From: Pseudaquabacterium terrae
Lineage (GTDB): Bacteria > Pseudomonadota > Gammaproteobacteria > Burkholderiales > Burkholderiaceae_C
Reading direction: 5' to 3'
DNA length: 64,000 bases
NCBI RefSeq assembly: GCF_013266755.1
Contig: NZ_JABRWJ010000002.1
Coordinates: 124,001 to 188,000 of the forward strand
Numbering within the stretch: position 1 is the stretch's first letter; the number at the start of each line of letters is the position of its first letter. Positions 7,784-17,441 of the stretch are shown here, one piece after another. The notes beneath the pieces are model-generated. The model had not been told where the DNA came from. It ran no database searches and saw only the letters and a program-made list of their open reading frames with translations. The position numbers and the translations under genes were made by a program.

Positions 7784-9167
7784 ATGATTCGGGTCTTCAA
7801 TCACTACTTTCATGTCTGGACGCTGCGGCGCATCCTGTTCGATGTCGGCCTCGCACTGTTCGCGCTGGCGGCCGTGATGATCGTCCAGGGCGGGCAGCTC
7901 GGCAGCGGGACGACGCTGGCGGGCACGCAGGTGCTGTCGCTGGCCGCCGGCATGTTCATCATCAACACCGCATCGGGCCTGTACCAGCGCTCGGCGAAGC
8001 GTTCCATCGGCGAGTCCTGCCTGCGCGCCGGGCTGGCGCTGGTGCTCGCGCTGGCGCTGACCTACCAGGTCTTCGTGCTGCTGCCGACCGACCTGGTCAA
8101 CACCGCCGCGGTGCGGGTCTCGGCGATGCTGGTGATCTCGATGGTCATCGTGCGCCGCGTCTTCGTCGGCCACTGGACCGGCCAGGCGCGCACCGGCAGC
8201 CGCGTGCTGATCTTCGGTGCCGGCCCGGCAGCGCAGATGGTCGGGGTGACGCTCAAGCATGCCGATCCGCTGGCCAAGATCGTCGGCTACTTTCCCGGCC
8301 CGAACGAAAAGCAGTCCACGGTGCCCGACGTCGAGCGCCTGTCCGGCCATCGCTCGCTGACCGAGACCGCGCGCGCGCTCGGCGTCGACGAGATCGTCGT
8401 CGCCTTGACCGAGCGCCGCTCCGGCAGCATGCCGATGCGCGAGCTGCTGGATTGCAAGCTCGCCGGCGTGCGCGTGTTCGACATCACCACCTACTTCGAG
8501 CGCATGCTCGGCCAGATCCGCATCGACTATGTCAATGCCGGCTGGCTGATCTTCGGCGACGGCTTCAACCAGGGCTTCTACCGCACGGCCATCAAGCGCG
8601 TCTTCGACATCGTCTGCTCGCTGGTGCTGATCCTGGTCTCCGCGCCGGCGATGCTGCTGACGGCGATCGTCATCAAGCTGCGAGAGCAGGGGGCCGGTGT
8701 TCTATCGGCAGGAGCGCGTCGGCGCCAACAGCCGCGTCTTCAAGGTCACCAAGTTCCGCAGCATGCGCACCGACGCCGAGAAGGACGGCAAGCCGGTCTG
8801 GGCGACGGCGCAGGACAGCCGGGTCACGCGGGTCGGCAACATCATCCGCAAGACGCGCATCGATGAGCTGCCGCAGCTGTTCAACGTGCTCAAGGGCGAG
8901 ATGAGCCTGGTCGGTCCGCGTCCGGAGCGGCCCTATTTCGTCGAGCAGCTGACGCAGGAGATTCCGTACTATGCTGTGCGGCACAGCATCAAGCCAGGCG
9001 TCACCGGTTGGGCACAGGTCAAGTATCAGTACGGCTCGACGGTCGAGGATTCGGCCGAGAAGCTGCAGTACGACCTGTACTACGTCAAGAACCACTCGCT
9101 GTTCCTCGACTTCGTGATCCTGTTCGAGACCGTCGGCGTGGTGCTGACGGGCAAGGGCGCGCGCTGA
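7784..9167 (+). CDS. XrtA-type initiating sugar-phosphate transferase (TIGR03013 type), frame disrupted near 8690
   Basis: Start ATG at 7784 follows GGGAG and begins MIRVFNHYF, typical of the family. The protein would be about 460 residues. It has an N-terminal multi-helix membrane region, a nucleotide-binding-like middle (SRVLIFGAGPAAQMVGV), and a bacterial sugar transferase domain that transfers a sugar phosphate to undecaprenyl phosphate. The frame is open from 7784 to about 8690, and the remainder (from FYRQERVG through KFRSMRTDAE, TRIDELPQLFNVLKGEMSLVGPRPE to the stop at 9167) is in a different frame. Removing one G from the five-G run at 8689-8693 restores KLREQGPVFYRQERVG, which fits the family pattern. 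So either the base is a sequence error or the gene is a genuine frameshift mutant. The break falls inside the catalytic domain, so the product would be inactive if real. Confidence 0.85.
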
Positions 9168-9248
9168 GCGCAGGTCTGCGGCGCACGCCGCGGTACCGTG
9201 GCCCCTGCGGGTTGAGCCGGCCGCGGCGCCCGGGGCACTGATCCGGCG

Positions 9249-11351
9249 ATGGACTTCGCGCCGTTCGGCTTCGGCCTGGCCGCCGTCTTGAATGCGGCCT
9301 TCGCCATCTACCTGCTGCGTTCGGGCCACCTGGGCAGCCTGCGCGACCGGCCGGCGGCGGCCTTTCTCGCCGCCGTCACGCTCACCTCGGTCTGGGGTGT
9401 GGCCGCGGCGACCGATCACTTCTCCGATTGGCGTGTCACCGCGGACGTGGCCGCCGGCCTCGACCTGCTGCGTTCCGCCGCGTGGCTGACCTTCCTGCTG
9501 GCGTTGTTGCGCCCCGCCACCGCAGTGGCCACCGGGTCGGGCGATCCGCGCTCCAGCGGTGCCTTGCTGCCGGTCGCCGCCGGACTGGTCGCACTGGCGG
9601 TTGTCTTCCGCGCAGGCGTGGCCCTCGGCTATCCGGATCTCTACAAGGCCGCGCTGGGAACCGCGTTGGCGCTCGGCGTGCTGGGACTGGTGTTGCTGGA
9701 GCAGCTGTTCCGCAACCAGGCCGAAGAATCGCGCTGGAACGCCAAGCCGGTGTGCCTGGGCCTCGGTTTCAGTTTCGCCTACGACGTCTACATCCACTCC
9801 GAAGCGCTGATGTTCGGCCGTTTCGACGCGGATGCCTTGAGCGTGCGCGGCGCGGTCTATGCGCTGACGACGCCGCTGCTGTTCGTCGCTTCGCGGCGCC
9901 AGGCTTCGTGGATCAGCCGGCTCAAGGTCTCGCGCAGCGCAGCGTTCTATTCGGCCACGCTGCTGCTGATCGGCGCCTACCTGCTGCTGATCGCCGCGGT
10001 CGGGTACTACGTGCGTTACTTCGGCGGCGAGTGGGGCCGCGCGCTGCAGCTGGCGTTGCTGTTCGCGGCGCTGCTGATGCTCGCGGTGCTGCTGCTGTCG
10101 GGGTCGCTGCGCGCGCGGTTGCGGGTCTTCCTCAGCAAGAACTTCTTCAGCTACCGCTACGACTATCGCCAGGAGTGGCTGCGCTTCACCGCGATGCTGT
10201 CGACGAAGACCTCGCCGCAGGAGGTCGGCGTGCTCGTGGTGCACGGCCTGGCCGACATGGTCGAGTGCCCGGCCGGCAGCCTCTGGTCACGCGGTCTCGG
10301 CGGCGACCGGTTCGTGCAGACCGCGCGCTGGAACATGCCTGCCGCCGGCGACAGCGAACCGGTCGATTCGCCGTTCTGCGGCTTCATGCGCGAGAAGGAG
10401 TGGATCGTCGACATCGACGAGTTCCGCGCCCAGCCGCGCCGCTACGGCGACCTGGCCGTGCCGCTGTGGCTGGCGACGAGCCCCAGCGCCTGGCTGGTCG
10501 TGCCGCTGCTGGTCGGCGAGCAGCTGATCGGCTTCGTCGTGCTGTCGCGCCCGCGCACCGCGGTCGAGCCGAACTGGGAGGTGCGCGATCTGCTGAAGAC
10601 CGCGGCGCGCCAGGCGGCGGGTTTCATCGCGCAGATGCAGGCCACCGAGGCCTTGCTCGAAGTGCGCAAGTTCGACGCCTTCAACCGCATGTCGGCCTTC
10701 GTCGTGCACGACCTGAAGAACATCATCACGCAGCTGTCGCTGATGCTGAAGAACGCCGAGCGCCTGCGCGACAACCCGGAATTCCAGCAGGACATGCTGC
10801 TGACGGTCGAAAGCTCGCTCGAGAAGATGCGCCAGATGATGCTGCAGCTGCGCGAAGGCGCCAAGCCGGTCGGCGGCGCCGCCGGGGTCGAGCTGGCGCC
10901 GATGCTGCAGCGCCTCGAGGCGATGGTGCGCGGCCGCGGCCGCCGCGTCGAGCTCGAGATCGTCGATCCGATCGCCACGCGCGGACACGAGGAGCGGCTC
11001 GAACGGGTGATCGGGCACCTCGTGCAGAATGCCCTTGATGCGACGCCGCCGTCCGGTAAGGTCTGGGTCCGGCTGCAGCAGGCGTCGGGCCGCGTGATGG
11101 TCGTCGTCGGCGACACCGGCAAGGGCATGACGCAGGAATTCGTGCAGACGCGCCTGTTCCGCCCGTTCAACACGACCAAGGACAGCGGCATGGGCATCGG
11201 CGCCTACGAGAGTTTTCAGTACATCAAGGAACTGGGAGGCAGCATCGACGTGCAAAGCGAAGTCGGCCGCGGCTCGGTCGTGACGATCCTGCTGCCGCTG
11301 TTCGATGCGCACAAGGCTGCCGACCTGCAGATGGCGAGCGACGACCGATGA
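9249..11351 (+). CDS. prsK: XrtA/PEP-CTERM system histidine kinase PrsK
   Basis: A 700-residue membrane kinase. The first 290 residues form about eight to ten transmembrane helices. A GAF-like domain follows (about 320-465). The kinase core then has the H-box FVVHDLKNIITQLS with His487, the N-box HLVQNALDATPPSG, and G-boxes GDTGKGM and GMGIGAYES. The HDLKN H-box and long membrane region are characteristic of PrsK, the sensor partner of PrsR in exosortase A systems. The stop overlaps the prsR start as ATGA. The signal sensed is unknown. Confidence 0.95.
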   Translation: MDFAPFGFGLAAVLNAAFAIYLLRSGHLGSLRDRPAAAFLAAVTLTSVWGVAAATDHFSDWRVTADVAAGLDLLRSAAWLTFLLALLRPATAVATGSGDPRSSGALLPVAAGLVALAVVFRAGVALGYPDLYKAALGTALALGVLGLVLLEQLFRNQAEESRWNAKPVCLGLGFSFAYDVYIHSEALMFGRFDADALSVRGAVYALTTPLLFVASRRQASWISRLKVSRSAAFYSATLLLIGAYLLLIAAVGYYVRYFGGEWGRALQLALLFAALLMLAVLLLSGSLRARLRVFLSKNFFSYRYDYRQEWLRFTAMLSTKTSPQEVGVLVVHGLADMVECPAGSLWSRGLGGDRFVQTARWNMPAAGDSEPVDSPFCGFMREKEWIVDIDEFRAQPRRYGDLAVPLWLATSPSAWLVVPLLVGEQLIGFVVLSRPRTAVEPNWEVRDLLKTAARQAAGFIAQMQATEALLEVRKFDAFNRMSAFVVHDLKNIITQLSLMLKNAERLRDNPEFQQDMLLTVESSLEKMRQMMLQLREGAKPVGGAAGVELAPMLQRLEAMVRGRGRRVELEIVDPIATRGHEERLERVIGHLVQNALDATPPSGKVWVRLQQASGRVMVVVGDTGKGMTQEFVQTRLFRPFNTTKDSGMGIGAYESFQYIKELGGSIDVQSEVGRGSVVTILLPLFDAHKAADLQMASDDR

Positions 11352-12718
11352 GCGCGTCCAGCCCCGCACCGCTGCTGATCGTCGAGGACGATCTGGCACT
11401 GCAGAAGCAGATCAAGTGGTCGCTCGACCGCTTCGACTCGGTCACCGCCGCCGACCGCGAAAGCGCGCTGGTGCAGTTCCGCCGGCACCAGCCGGCAGTC
11501 GTCACGATGGACCTCGGGCTGCCGCCCGACCCGGATTCGGTCTCGGAAGGCTTCGCGCTGCTGCAGCAGCTGCTGGAGATCGATCCGAACGTCAAGGTCA
11601 TCGTATTGACCGGCCAGAACGACCAGGCCAATGCGCTGCGTGCGATCGCGCTCGGCGCCTACGACTTCTTCGCCAAGCCCTTCGAGCCCGAGCTGCTCGG
11701 GCTGACGATCGACCGCGCGTTCCGGCTCTTCGAGCTGCAGAGCGAGAACCGCCGCCTGCAGGCACTGCACCAGCCCGATGCGCTGTCGGGGCTGGTCACC
11801 CGCGATCCGGAGATGTTGCGCGTGTGCCGCCTGATCGAGCGTGTCGCGTCGAGCGACGCGACGATCCTGCTGCTCGGCGAGAGCGGCACCGGCAAGGAGG
11901 TGCTGGCGCAGGGGCTGCACCAGTCGTCGAAGCGCCAGGGCCGCTTCGTCGCGATCAACTGCGCGGCGATTCCGGAGACGCTGCTGGAGAGCGAACTCTT
12001 CGGCTACGAGCGCGGTGCGTTCACCGGCGCGAACAAGACGACGCAGGGCAAGATCGAGACCGCCAACGGCGGCACGCTGATGCTCGACGAAATCGGCGAC
12101 CTGCCGCAGCCCTTGCAGGCCAAGCTGCTGCGCTTCCTGCAGGAGCGCAAGATCGAGCGCCTGGGCGGCCGGCAGGAGATCGCGGTCGACGTGCGCGTGG
12201 TCTGCGCGACGCACCAGGACCTGAAGGCGCTGATCGCGGAAAACCGGTTCCGCGAGGACCTCTACTACCGGCTTGCCGAGATCACCGTCGACATTCCGCC
12301 GCTGCGCGCTCGCCAGGGCGACGCGGTGCTGCTGGCGCATGCGTTCCTGCAGCGCTTCTCGCAGGAGCAGCGCCGCGGCAACCTCGCGTTCACCGACGAG
12401 GCGCTGCGCGCGATCGAGCGCCATCCGTGGTCCGGCAACGTGCGCCAGCTGCAGAACGCGATCAAGCGCGCGGTCATCATGGCCGACAGCGGCCGCGTGA
12501 CCTGCGAGGACATCGGGCTGCCGAAACCCGCGGCCGACGACACCGGTGCGGATGGCGCCGGCGAGCTGTCGCTGAACCACGTGCGCGCAGCCGCCGAGCG
12601 GCAGGCGGTGCTGGCGGCGCTGGCGCGCACCAACGACAACATCGTCAAGGCCGCCGAGCTGCTCGGCGTGAGCCGGCCGACGCTGTACGACCTGTTGAAG
12701 CGGCTGGCGATCAAGTGA
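11348..12718 (+). CDS. prsR: PEP-CTERM-box response regulator PrsR (sigma-54 activator)
   Basis: A 456-residue NtrC-type regulator. The receiver domain has the phosphoacceptor Asp55 in [13 protein letters not shown]; the insertion after the Asp is typical of the PrsR subgroup. The AAA+ domain shows Walker A GESGTGKE and the sigma-54 contact loop GAFTGA at residues 223-228. The C-terminal Fis-type helix-turn-helix is [20 protein letters not shown]. It is coupled to prsK. By family knowledge it activates RpoN-dependent promoters of PEP-CTERM genes; one such promoter is visible at 18788-18803. Confidence 0.96.
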   Translation: MSASSPAPLLIVEDDLALQKQIKWSLDRFDSVTAADRESALVQFRRHQPAVVTMDLGLPPDPDSVSEGFALLQQLLEIDPNVKVIVLTGQNDQANALRAIALGAYDFFAKPFEPELLGLTIDRAFRLFELQSENRRLQALHQPDALSGLVTRDPEMLRVCRLIERVASSDATILLLGESGTGKEVLAQGLHQSSKRQGRFVAINCAAIPETLLESELFGYERGAFTGANKTTQGKIETANGGTLMLDEIGDLPQPLQAKLLRFLQERKIERLGGRQEIAVDVRVVCATHQDLKALIAENRFREDLYYRLAEITVDIPPLRARQGDAVLLAHAFLQRFSQEQRRGNLAFTDEALRAIERHPWSGNVRQLQNAIKRAVIMADSGRVTCEDIGLPKPAADDTGADGAGELSLNHVRAAAERQAVLAALARTNDNIVKAAELLGVSRPTLYDLLKRLAIK

Positions 12719-12735
12719 TCGCCAAGTGATGGCGA
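12719..12735. terminator. Small hairpin between prsR and the convergent AMP ligase
   Basis: TCGCCA, AGTGA, TGGCGA forms a 6-bp stem immediately after the prsR stop, in the 39-base gap between convergent genes. There is no T-run, so terminator function is uncertain. Confidence 0.3.
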
Positions 12736-12757
12736 ACTGGCGGCGGATGCCCGCGCG

Positions 12758-14542
12758 TCAGAGCACCACCAGCTCGCGCGCGCCGGTGGCCGCCTGGCGG
12801 TCGATCGTTTCGTAGAGACGCTCGATCAGCGCCGCATGGCGCGTCTCGATCGCGGCACGCCGCAGTTTCAGGTTCGTCGTCAGCTCGCCGGCCTCGATCG
12901 TGAACGCCTGCTCGAGCAGCGCGATGCCGCCGGGCCGCTCATGCGTACCGATCGCCGCGGCCTTTTCGCGCAAGGCCGCCGTGAGCCGCGCGCGTTCTTC
13001 GGCGCCGAAGGGCTTGCCCGGCGCGATCGTGCACAGCGCGACCAGGCACTTGCGGCCCGAGCCGAGCACCAGCACGTGGTCGACGCCGGGCGTGCGCAGC
13101 TGCGCCTCGATGGCCAGCGGCGCGATGCGGCGGCCGGTCGAGGTCTTGATCAGCTCGCTCGAACGGCCGGTCAGGCGCAGGTAGCCCTCGGCGTCGAGGC
13201 TGCCGAGGTCGCCGGTCGTGTAGTAGCCGTCGGCATCGACCGGTGCCGGCGGTTCGCCGAGATAACCCTTGAAGACGCCGGGCCCGCGCACCTTGATCGC
13301 GCCGCCGTCGCCGACGACGATGTGATTGCCCGGCAGCGGCTTGCCGACGCTGCCGGCGCGCGCATCGCCGGGCCGGCTGATCGCCATCGGCACGACGTTC
13401 TCGCTCAGGCCGTAGGCTTCGAGCACCTCCCAGCCGATGGCGTCGAATTCCTCGAGCAATGCGCGCGCGAGCGGCGCCGAGCCGGTGACCATGCAGCGCA
13501 GCCGCTGGCCCATCAGCCGGCGCAGGCGCGACAGCACGATCCGGTCGGCGATGAAGTGCGCGACTTTCAGCCCGGCCGGCAGCGGTCGGCCTTCGCGGCG
13601 CAGTGCGGCGGCGCGGCGGCCGATCGCCAATGCGGTCTCGGCGATCCTGCGCTGCAGCGCGGGCCGCGAAGCGATGCCCTCGCGCAGGCCTTCGTGCAGC
13701 TTCTCGTAGAAACGCGGCACGCCGACGAAGATGTCGGGCGAGACCTGCGCGACCACCTCCATCACCCGGCGCGGGTCGTCGAGGATCCAGGTCGTCGCAC
13801 CCTGGCGCACCGCCGACAGGTCCACCATGCGCTGGAACAGGTTGGACAGCGGCAGCCAGCACAGCAGCCGGCTTTGCGGCCCGACGAAATCGAAGACGTC
13901 GCAGATCGCGTCGACCGCCAGGCACAGCTGCCGGTGGGTGTAGGCGATGCCCTTCGCAGCGCCGGTCGTGCCGGACGTGAAGATCACCGTGGCGAGCTCG
14001 TCCGATGCCGGCGGCGCCGGCAGCACGGAGTCTTCTCCGGCGAGCGCCATCAGCTGCGTCCAGCTGATCTGGCGCGCATTCGCCGCGCCGCGCGACGGCT
14101 CGCCGAACACCAGCAGCAGCCGTGCCGCCTGCAAGCGTCGCGGATCGACCTGCGACAGCAGCCGCGGCTGCGTCGTCGCGAACGCGACGATGTCGGCCTG
14201 CTCGCACAGCGCGGCGATGCGCTCGGGCACATCGTGCGCATCCAGGCCCACGATGATCGCGCCGAGCCGCAGCGTCGCGTGCTGCAGCAGCTCCCACTCG
14301 AGCGAGTTGGGCGCGATCAGCGCCAGCCGATCGCCGCGCCGCAGCCCGGCGGCGGCGAGTGCCGCGGCGAGTCGCGCGCAACGGGCGCCGAACTCGGCCC
14401 AGCTGATCGCCGCCCAAGTCTGCGGCGCCGTCTCGATCCGAAACGCCTCGGCCTGCGGCGTGGTGGCGATCCGCTGCGCGAGCAGCGCGGGAATCGTCGT
14501 CGCTGTTGTCTGCGGTGACGTCGCCGGCGCCGCGCCGTTCAT
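12758..14542 (-). CDS. AMP-forming acyl-CoA synthetase / ligase
   Basis: A 594-residue ANL-superfamily enzyme. The adenylation P-loop reads VIFTSGTTGAAKG. The later core motifs EAYGLSENV, YYTTGDLGSLDAEGYLRLTGR and ELIKTSTGRRI are present, the last resembling long-chain fatty acyl-CoA synthetases of the FadD15 kind. It activates a carboxylic acid as an acyl-AMP and probably transfers it to CoA or another thiol; the substrate cannot be read. Its start overlaps the stop of the upstream reductase-like gene by four bases. Within the four-gene minus-strand set it would supply the activated acyl group used by the SDR. It is not the usual exosortase A-associated ligase as far as I can judge. Confidence 0.9.
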   Translation of the reverse strand: MNGAAPATSPQTTATTIPALLAQRIATTPQAEAFRIETAPQTWAAISWAEFGARCARLAAALAAAGLRRGDRLALIAPNSLEWELLQHATLRLGAIIVGLDAHDVPERIAALCEQADIVAFATTQPRLLSQVDPRRLQAARLLLVFGEPSRGAANARQISWTQLMALAGEDSVLPAPPASDELATVIFTSGTTGAAKGIAYTHRQLCLAVDAICDVFDFVGPQSRLLCWLPLSNLFQRMVDLSAVRQGATTWILDDPRRVMEVVAQVSPDIFVGVPRFYEKLHEGLREGIASRPALQRRIAETALAIGRRAAALRREGRPLPAGLKVAHFIADRIVLSRLRRLMGQRLRCMVTGSAPLARALLEEFDAIGWEVLEAYGLSENVVPMAISRPGDARAGSVGKPLPGNHIVVGDGGAIKVRGPGVFKGYLGEPPAPVDADGYYTTGDLGSLDAEGYLRLTGRSSELIKTSTGRRIAPLAIEAQLRTPGVDHVLVLGSGRKCLVALCTIAPGKPFGAEERARLTAALREKAAAIGTHERPGGIALLEQAFTIEAGELTTNLKLRRAAIETRHAALIERLYETIDRQAATGARELVVL

Positions 14543-15672
14543 CGGGCGGCCGGCGTGCGCCGCCTTTGCAGGTAGTGGTCGAGCACCTGCGGCAGGTAGT
14601 CCTCGACCTTCGGCACCGGCAGGCCGGCATCGGCCAGCAGCCGCGCCGTTTCGGCGTTACCGAAGCCCTGGTCCTCCGCCAGGTAGGCCAGCACGGGCGG
14701 CAGACCGCGCAGCGCACGCCGCGTGCTCTCGCCGGCGAGCAGACCGATCACCGGCACGGCGCTTTCGAGCAGGCGGCGGCTGACACCCCAAAGCCGCGGC
14801 ACCGGCCGGCCGGCCGCGCGCCAGGTCTGCCGCACCACCTGCTGCAAGCGCGTCAACGGGATCGACCGTTCGGCCCCCGAGCACAGGTGCAGGATGCGGC
14901 CGGCCATCTCGGGCCGATCGCTCGACCAGGCGATCGCCTGCGCGACCCAGTCGACCGGAATCGTGTCGAGCCGCACCGTGCCCAGCGTGGGCATCACGCC
15001 GAAGGTGCGCACGCCGGAGAGGAACTCGCACAGGTGGTAGAAGACCTGGAAGTGGATGACGCGGCCGCTGCCGGTCTCGCCGACGACCATGCTCGGCCGG
15101 TGCACGGTGATCGGCAGGCCGTCGCCCTCGTCCCAGACGACCTTCTCGGCTTCGGACTTCGCGGCTTCGTAGGTGTTGTGGAAACTGTCGACCTCGGGCA
15201 GCCGGCGCTCGGGCATCACGCCCGGCGTGCGGCCCCAGACGCCGACCGTGCTGACCAGGTCGACCTTGCGCAACGGGCCGGCGTCGCGGGCGCGGCGCGC
15301 CAGCTCGAGCATGCTGCGCGTCGGCGTGACGGCGGTCGCGCGCGCCTCCTCGAGCGACATGTTCAGCTTGACGCTGGCGGCGCAGTGCACGATGTGCGTG
15401 GTGTCCTGCACCAGGCGCTCGTACTGCACATCGTCCAGACCGAAGCGCGGCTGGGCGATATCGCCGCGCAGCGCCTGCACGCGGCCGGTGTCGGTCCCAT
15501 CCGGCGTGGCGCCCCAGTAGCGCCCCATCTCGGCCATCCGTGCGGCGAGGTCGGCATCGTCGCGGGCCCGCACCAGCAGCGTGATCCGCGTCTGCGGCTG
15601 CCGCAGCAGCTCGGGCACCAGCGCGCTGCCGATGGTGCCGGTGGCTCCGGTGAGGAAGACCGATTTCGCCAT
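14539..15672 (-). CDS. SDR family oxidoreductase, thioester-reductase/fatty-acyl reductase-like
   Basis: About 377 residues from the ATG complementary to 15670-15672 (MAKSVFLTGATGTIGSALV), which opens with the NAD(P)-binding motif TGATGTIG at residues 8-15. The catalytic pair fits YEAAK (YxxxK). HIVHCAASVKLNMS and ITVHRPSMVVGE are typical of extended SDRs of the NAD_binding_4/male-sterility group. These reduce acyl thioesters or act as sugar or lipid epimerases and dehydrogenases. It is coupled to the ligase downstream and begins 11 bases after the flavoprotein gene. An activate-then-reduce pair of ligase and reductase is plausible but inferred. Confidence 0.82.
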   Translation of the reverse strand: MAKSVFLTGATGTIGSALVPELLRQPQTRITLLVRARDDADLAARMAEMGRYWGATPDGTDTGRVQALRGDIAQPRFGLDDVQYERLVQDTTHIVHCAASVKLNMSLEEARATAVTPTRSMLELARRARDAGPLRKVDLVSTVGVWGRTPGVMPERRLPEVDSFHNTYEAAKSEAEKVVWDEGDGLPITVHRPSMVVGETGSGRVIHFQVFYHLCEFLSGVRTFGVMPTLGTVRLDTIPVDWVAQAIAWSSDRPEMAGRILHLCSGAERSIPLTRLQQVVRQTWRAAGRPVPRLWGVSRRLLESAVPVIGLLAGESTRRALRGLPPVLAYLAEDQGFGNAETARLLADAGLPVPKVEDYLPQVLDHYLQRRRTPAAR

Positions 15673-15683
15673 GCCCGGCCGCG

Positions 15684-17318
15684 TCAGCGCATCGGCGTGC
15701 CGTAGCGGCCCGGCGCGATCACGTTGCCCGGATCGAGCGCGCGCTTGATCGTCGCCAGCAGCTCGCGCGCCGCCGGATTCGCATCCATCGCGTGCGGCAT
15801 GCTCATCGAGGTCGCCCGGTAGGGCGGGTAGCCGTGCTCGATGTAGGTCTCGCGCGCCTGCTGGTACCAGCTGCGCGCGCGCTCGGCGTCGGCCGCGTCG
15901 TGCCGGTCGTAGAACACGCCGACCAGCACGATCACCGAACGCGGGCTCTCGATGATGACCTCGACGAAGAAGTCGAACTCGTATTTCTCGAACACCGGCC
16001 GCGTCAGCGCCAGCGCCTTCATCACGTGCTCGGACGTGAACGGCACCACCGGGCCGATCCAGACGAAGCCGCAGCCGTCGCGCGCGGGGTCGATGTCCTG
16101 GCTCGGCTTGTTCGCATGCGACTTGAAGTACGCCTGGCGCACGAAATCGTCGGTCGGGATGCCGCGGAACAGATTGATCGCCGGGACCATCACCTCGGTG
16201 AACTCCGGCGACTTGCCCAGCAGCCGGTTGGCCAGCGGCGCGACGGTGCGCACCAGGCGCCCGTACCAGTCGTCGCGGATCGCCGCGCCGATGAACTGCA
16301 CCATGCCGTAGCGGCCGAGCACCTTGCGAATCATGCGCTTCTGGTAGCGCACCTCCTCGCGGCTGCCATAGAGCCCGCAGCCGAAGGTCCAGCGCGCGAC
16401 GCCGTGCTGCGCGCGCCATTGCGCTGCGGCCGCCTCGCTCAGGTGGCGCCGGCCGGCCAGCAGGTCGTGCGGATACTGCGACAGGATGCACATCATCGCG
16501 AAGTCGTTCGCCAGGTGCGGATGCGAGCGGATCGCGCGCGCCATCACCAGCTCGCGCAGGTCGTCGATGAAGGGTCCCAGCCGATCGGGGTCGGCCTTGT
16601 ACTCGAAGGCCGCGAAGTCGAACACCTCGGGCGCCGGCATCAGCCAGATGCCGGCCTTGACGACGATGCCCAGGTTCGACTGGCCGAACAGGCCGTCGAG
16701 CGCCGGTCCGACCGCGCCCTTGTAGGTATGGCGCACTGTGTTGTTGCCGGCTGGGCCGCCGCCGGTCTCGACGAGGCTGCCGTCCGGCAGCACGACGTCC
16801 ATGCCGCACAAACTGTTGAAGTGGTCGGCCATCGGCGTCAGGCCGCGACCCTTGTCGAGCGCGTTGCCGAGCACGCTGGCGTATTTCGTCGTGCCGGCGC
16901 AGTCGGCCCACAGGCGCGAGCCGCTCGTCTTCAGGTGGTCGTCGAGCTGCTTGTAGGTGACGCCAGGCTCGATCACCGCGTAGCCCAGCGTCTCGTCGAC
17001 GTGGCAGATGCGGTTCATGCGCTCCAGCAGCATCGTGATGCCGGCCTCGTAACACGCGCTGCGCTCGCCGTAGCCCCAGTTCTTGCCGGTGCTCAGCGGC
17101 CAGACCGGCACGCCGGCCGCGGCCGCGACCCGCACGATCGACTGCACCTGCGCCGCCGTCGTCGGGTAGACGACGACCGAAGGCAGGGCGCGGAACGGGA
17201 TGCAGGTGCGCGTCACCGCCTCGACCTGTGCCGGCTCGCTGAGCAAGCCGTCGGCGCCGACGATGTCGCGCAGTTGCGCCAGCAGCGGAGCCTCGACCGG
17301 CTGCGGCAGCGCGCTCAT
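15684..17318 (-). CDS. FAD-binding oxidoreductase of the vanillyl-alcohol oxidase / 4-cresol dehydrogenase type
   Basis: About 544 residues from the ATG complementary to 17316-17318. An in-frame ATG 12 bases upstream falls inside a dispersed repeat and is less likely. The FAD-binding part contains VVVYPTTAAQVQSIVRVA, PVWPLSTGKNWGYGE and NTVRHTYKGAVGPALDGLFGQ-type residues, diagnostic of the PCMH/VAO fold. The C-terminal half resembles the 4-cresol dehydrogenase substrate cap. Such enzymes oxidise phenols or alcohols, often with covalently bound FAD; I cannot identify the flavinylation residue. It has no obvious signal peptide. It sits between the sugar amidotransferase gene and the SDR in one minus-strand set. 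The substrate is unknown. Confidence 0.88.
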   Translation of the reverse strand: MSALPQPVEAPLLAQLRDIVGADGLLSEPAQVEAVTRTCIPFRALPSVVVYPTTAAQVQSIVRVAAAAGVPVWPLSTGKNWGYGERSACYEAGITMLLERMNRICHVDETLGYAVIEPGVTYKQLDDHLKTSGSRLWADCAGTTKYASVLGNALDKGRGLTPMADHFNSLCGMDVVLPDGSLVETGGGPAGNNTVRHTYKGAVGPALDGLFGQSNLGIVVKAGIWLMPAPEVFDFAAFEYKADPDRLGPFIDDLRELVMARAIRSHPHLANDFAMMCILSQYPHDLLAGRRHLSEAAAAQWRAQHGVARWTFGCGLYGSREEVRYQKRMIRKVLGRYGMVQFIGAAIRDDWYGRLVRTVAPLANRLLGKSPEFTEVMVPAINLFRGIPTDDFVRQAYFKSHANKPSQDIDPARDGCGFVWIGPVVPFTSEHVMKALALTRPVFEKYEFDFFVEVIIESPRSVIVLVGVFYDRHDAADAERARSWYQQARETYIEHGYPPYRATSMSMPHAMDANPAARELLATIKRALDPGNVIAPGRYGTPMR

Positions 17319-17322
17319 TGGT

Positions 17323-17392
17323 GCCCCCATGCTCGCTTCGCTCGCTGCCCCCCGAGGGGGCGCGAGCGCCTTCGGAACGGCCGGGCGGCGCT
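17323..17392 (+). repeat. Dispersed intergenic hairpin repeat, copy A
   Basis: The sequence begins GCCCCCATGCTCGCTTCGCT and contains a GCCCCC/GGGGGC hairpin. The first 45 or so bases closely match a second copy at 28874. It occupies the gap between the amidotransferase and flavoprotein genes. I recognise this kind of element as a recurrent intergenic repeat in Burkholderiales genomes. Confidence 0.6.
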
Positions 17393-17441
17393 CATCGCTT
17401 CGACTCCGTGCTGCGCGGCGCGCGGCAAACGCGGGTGCGGG

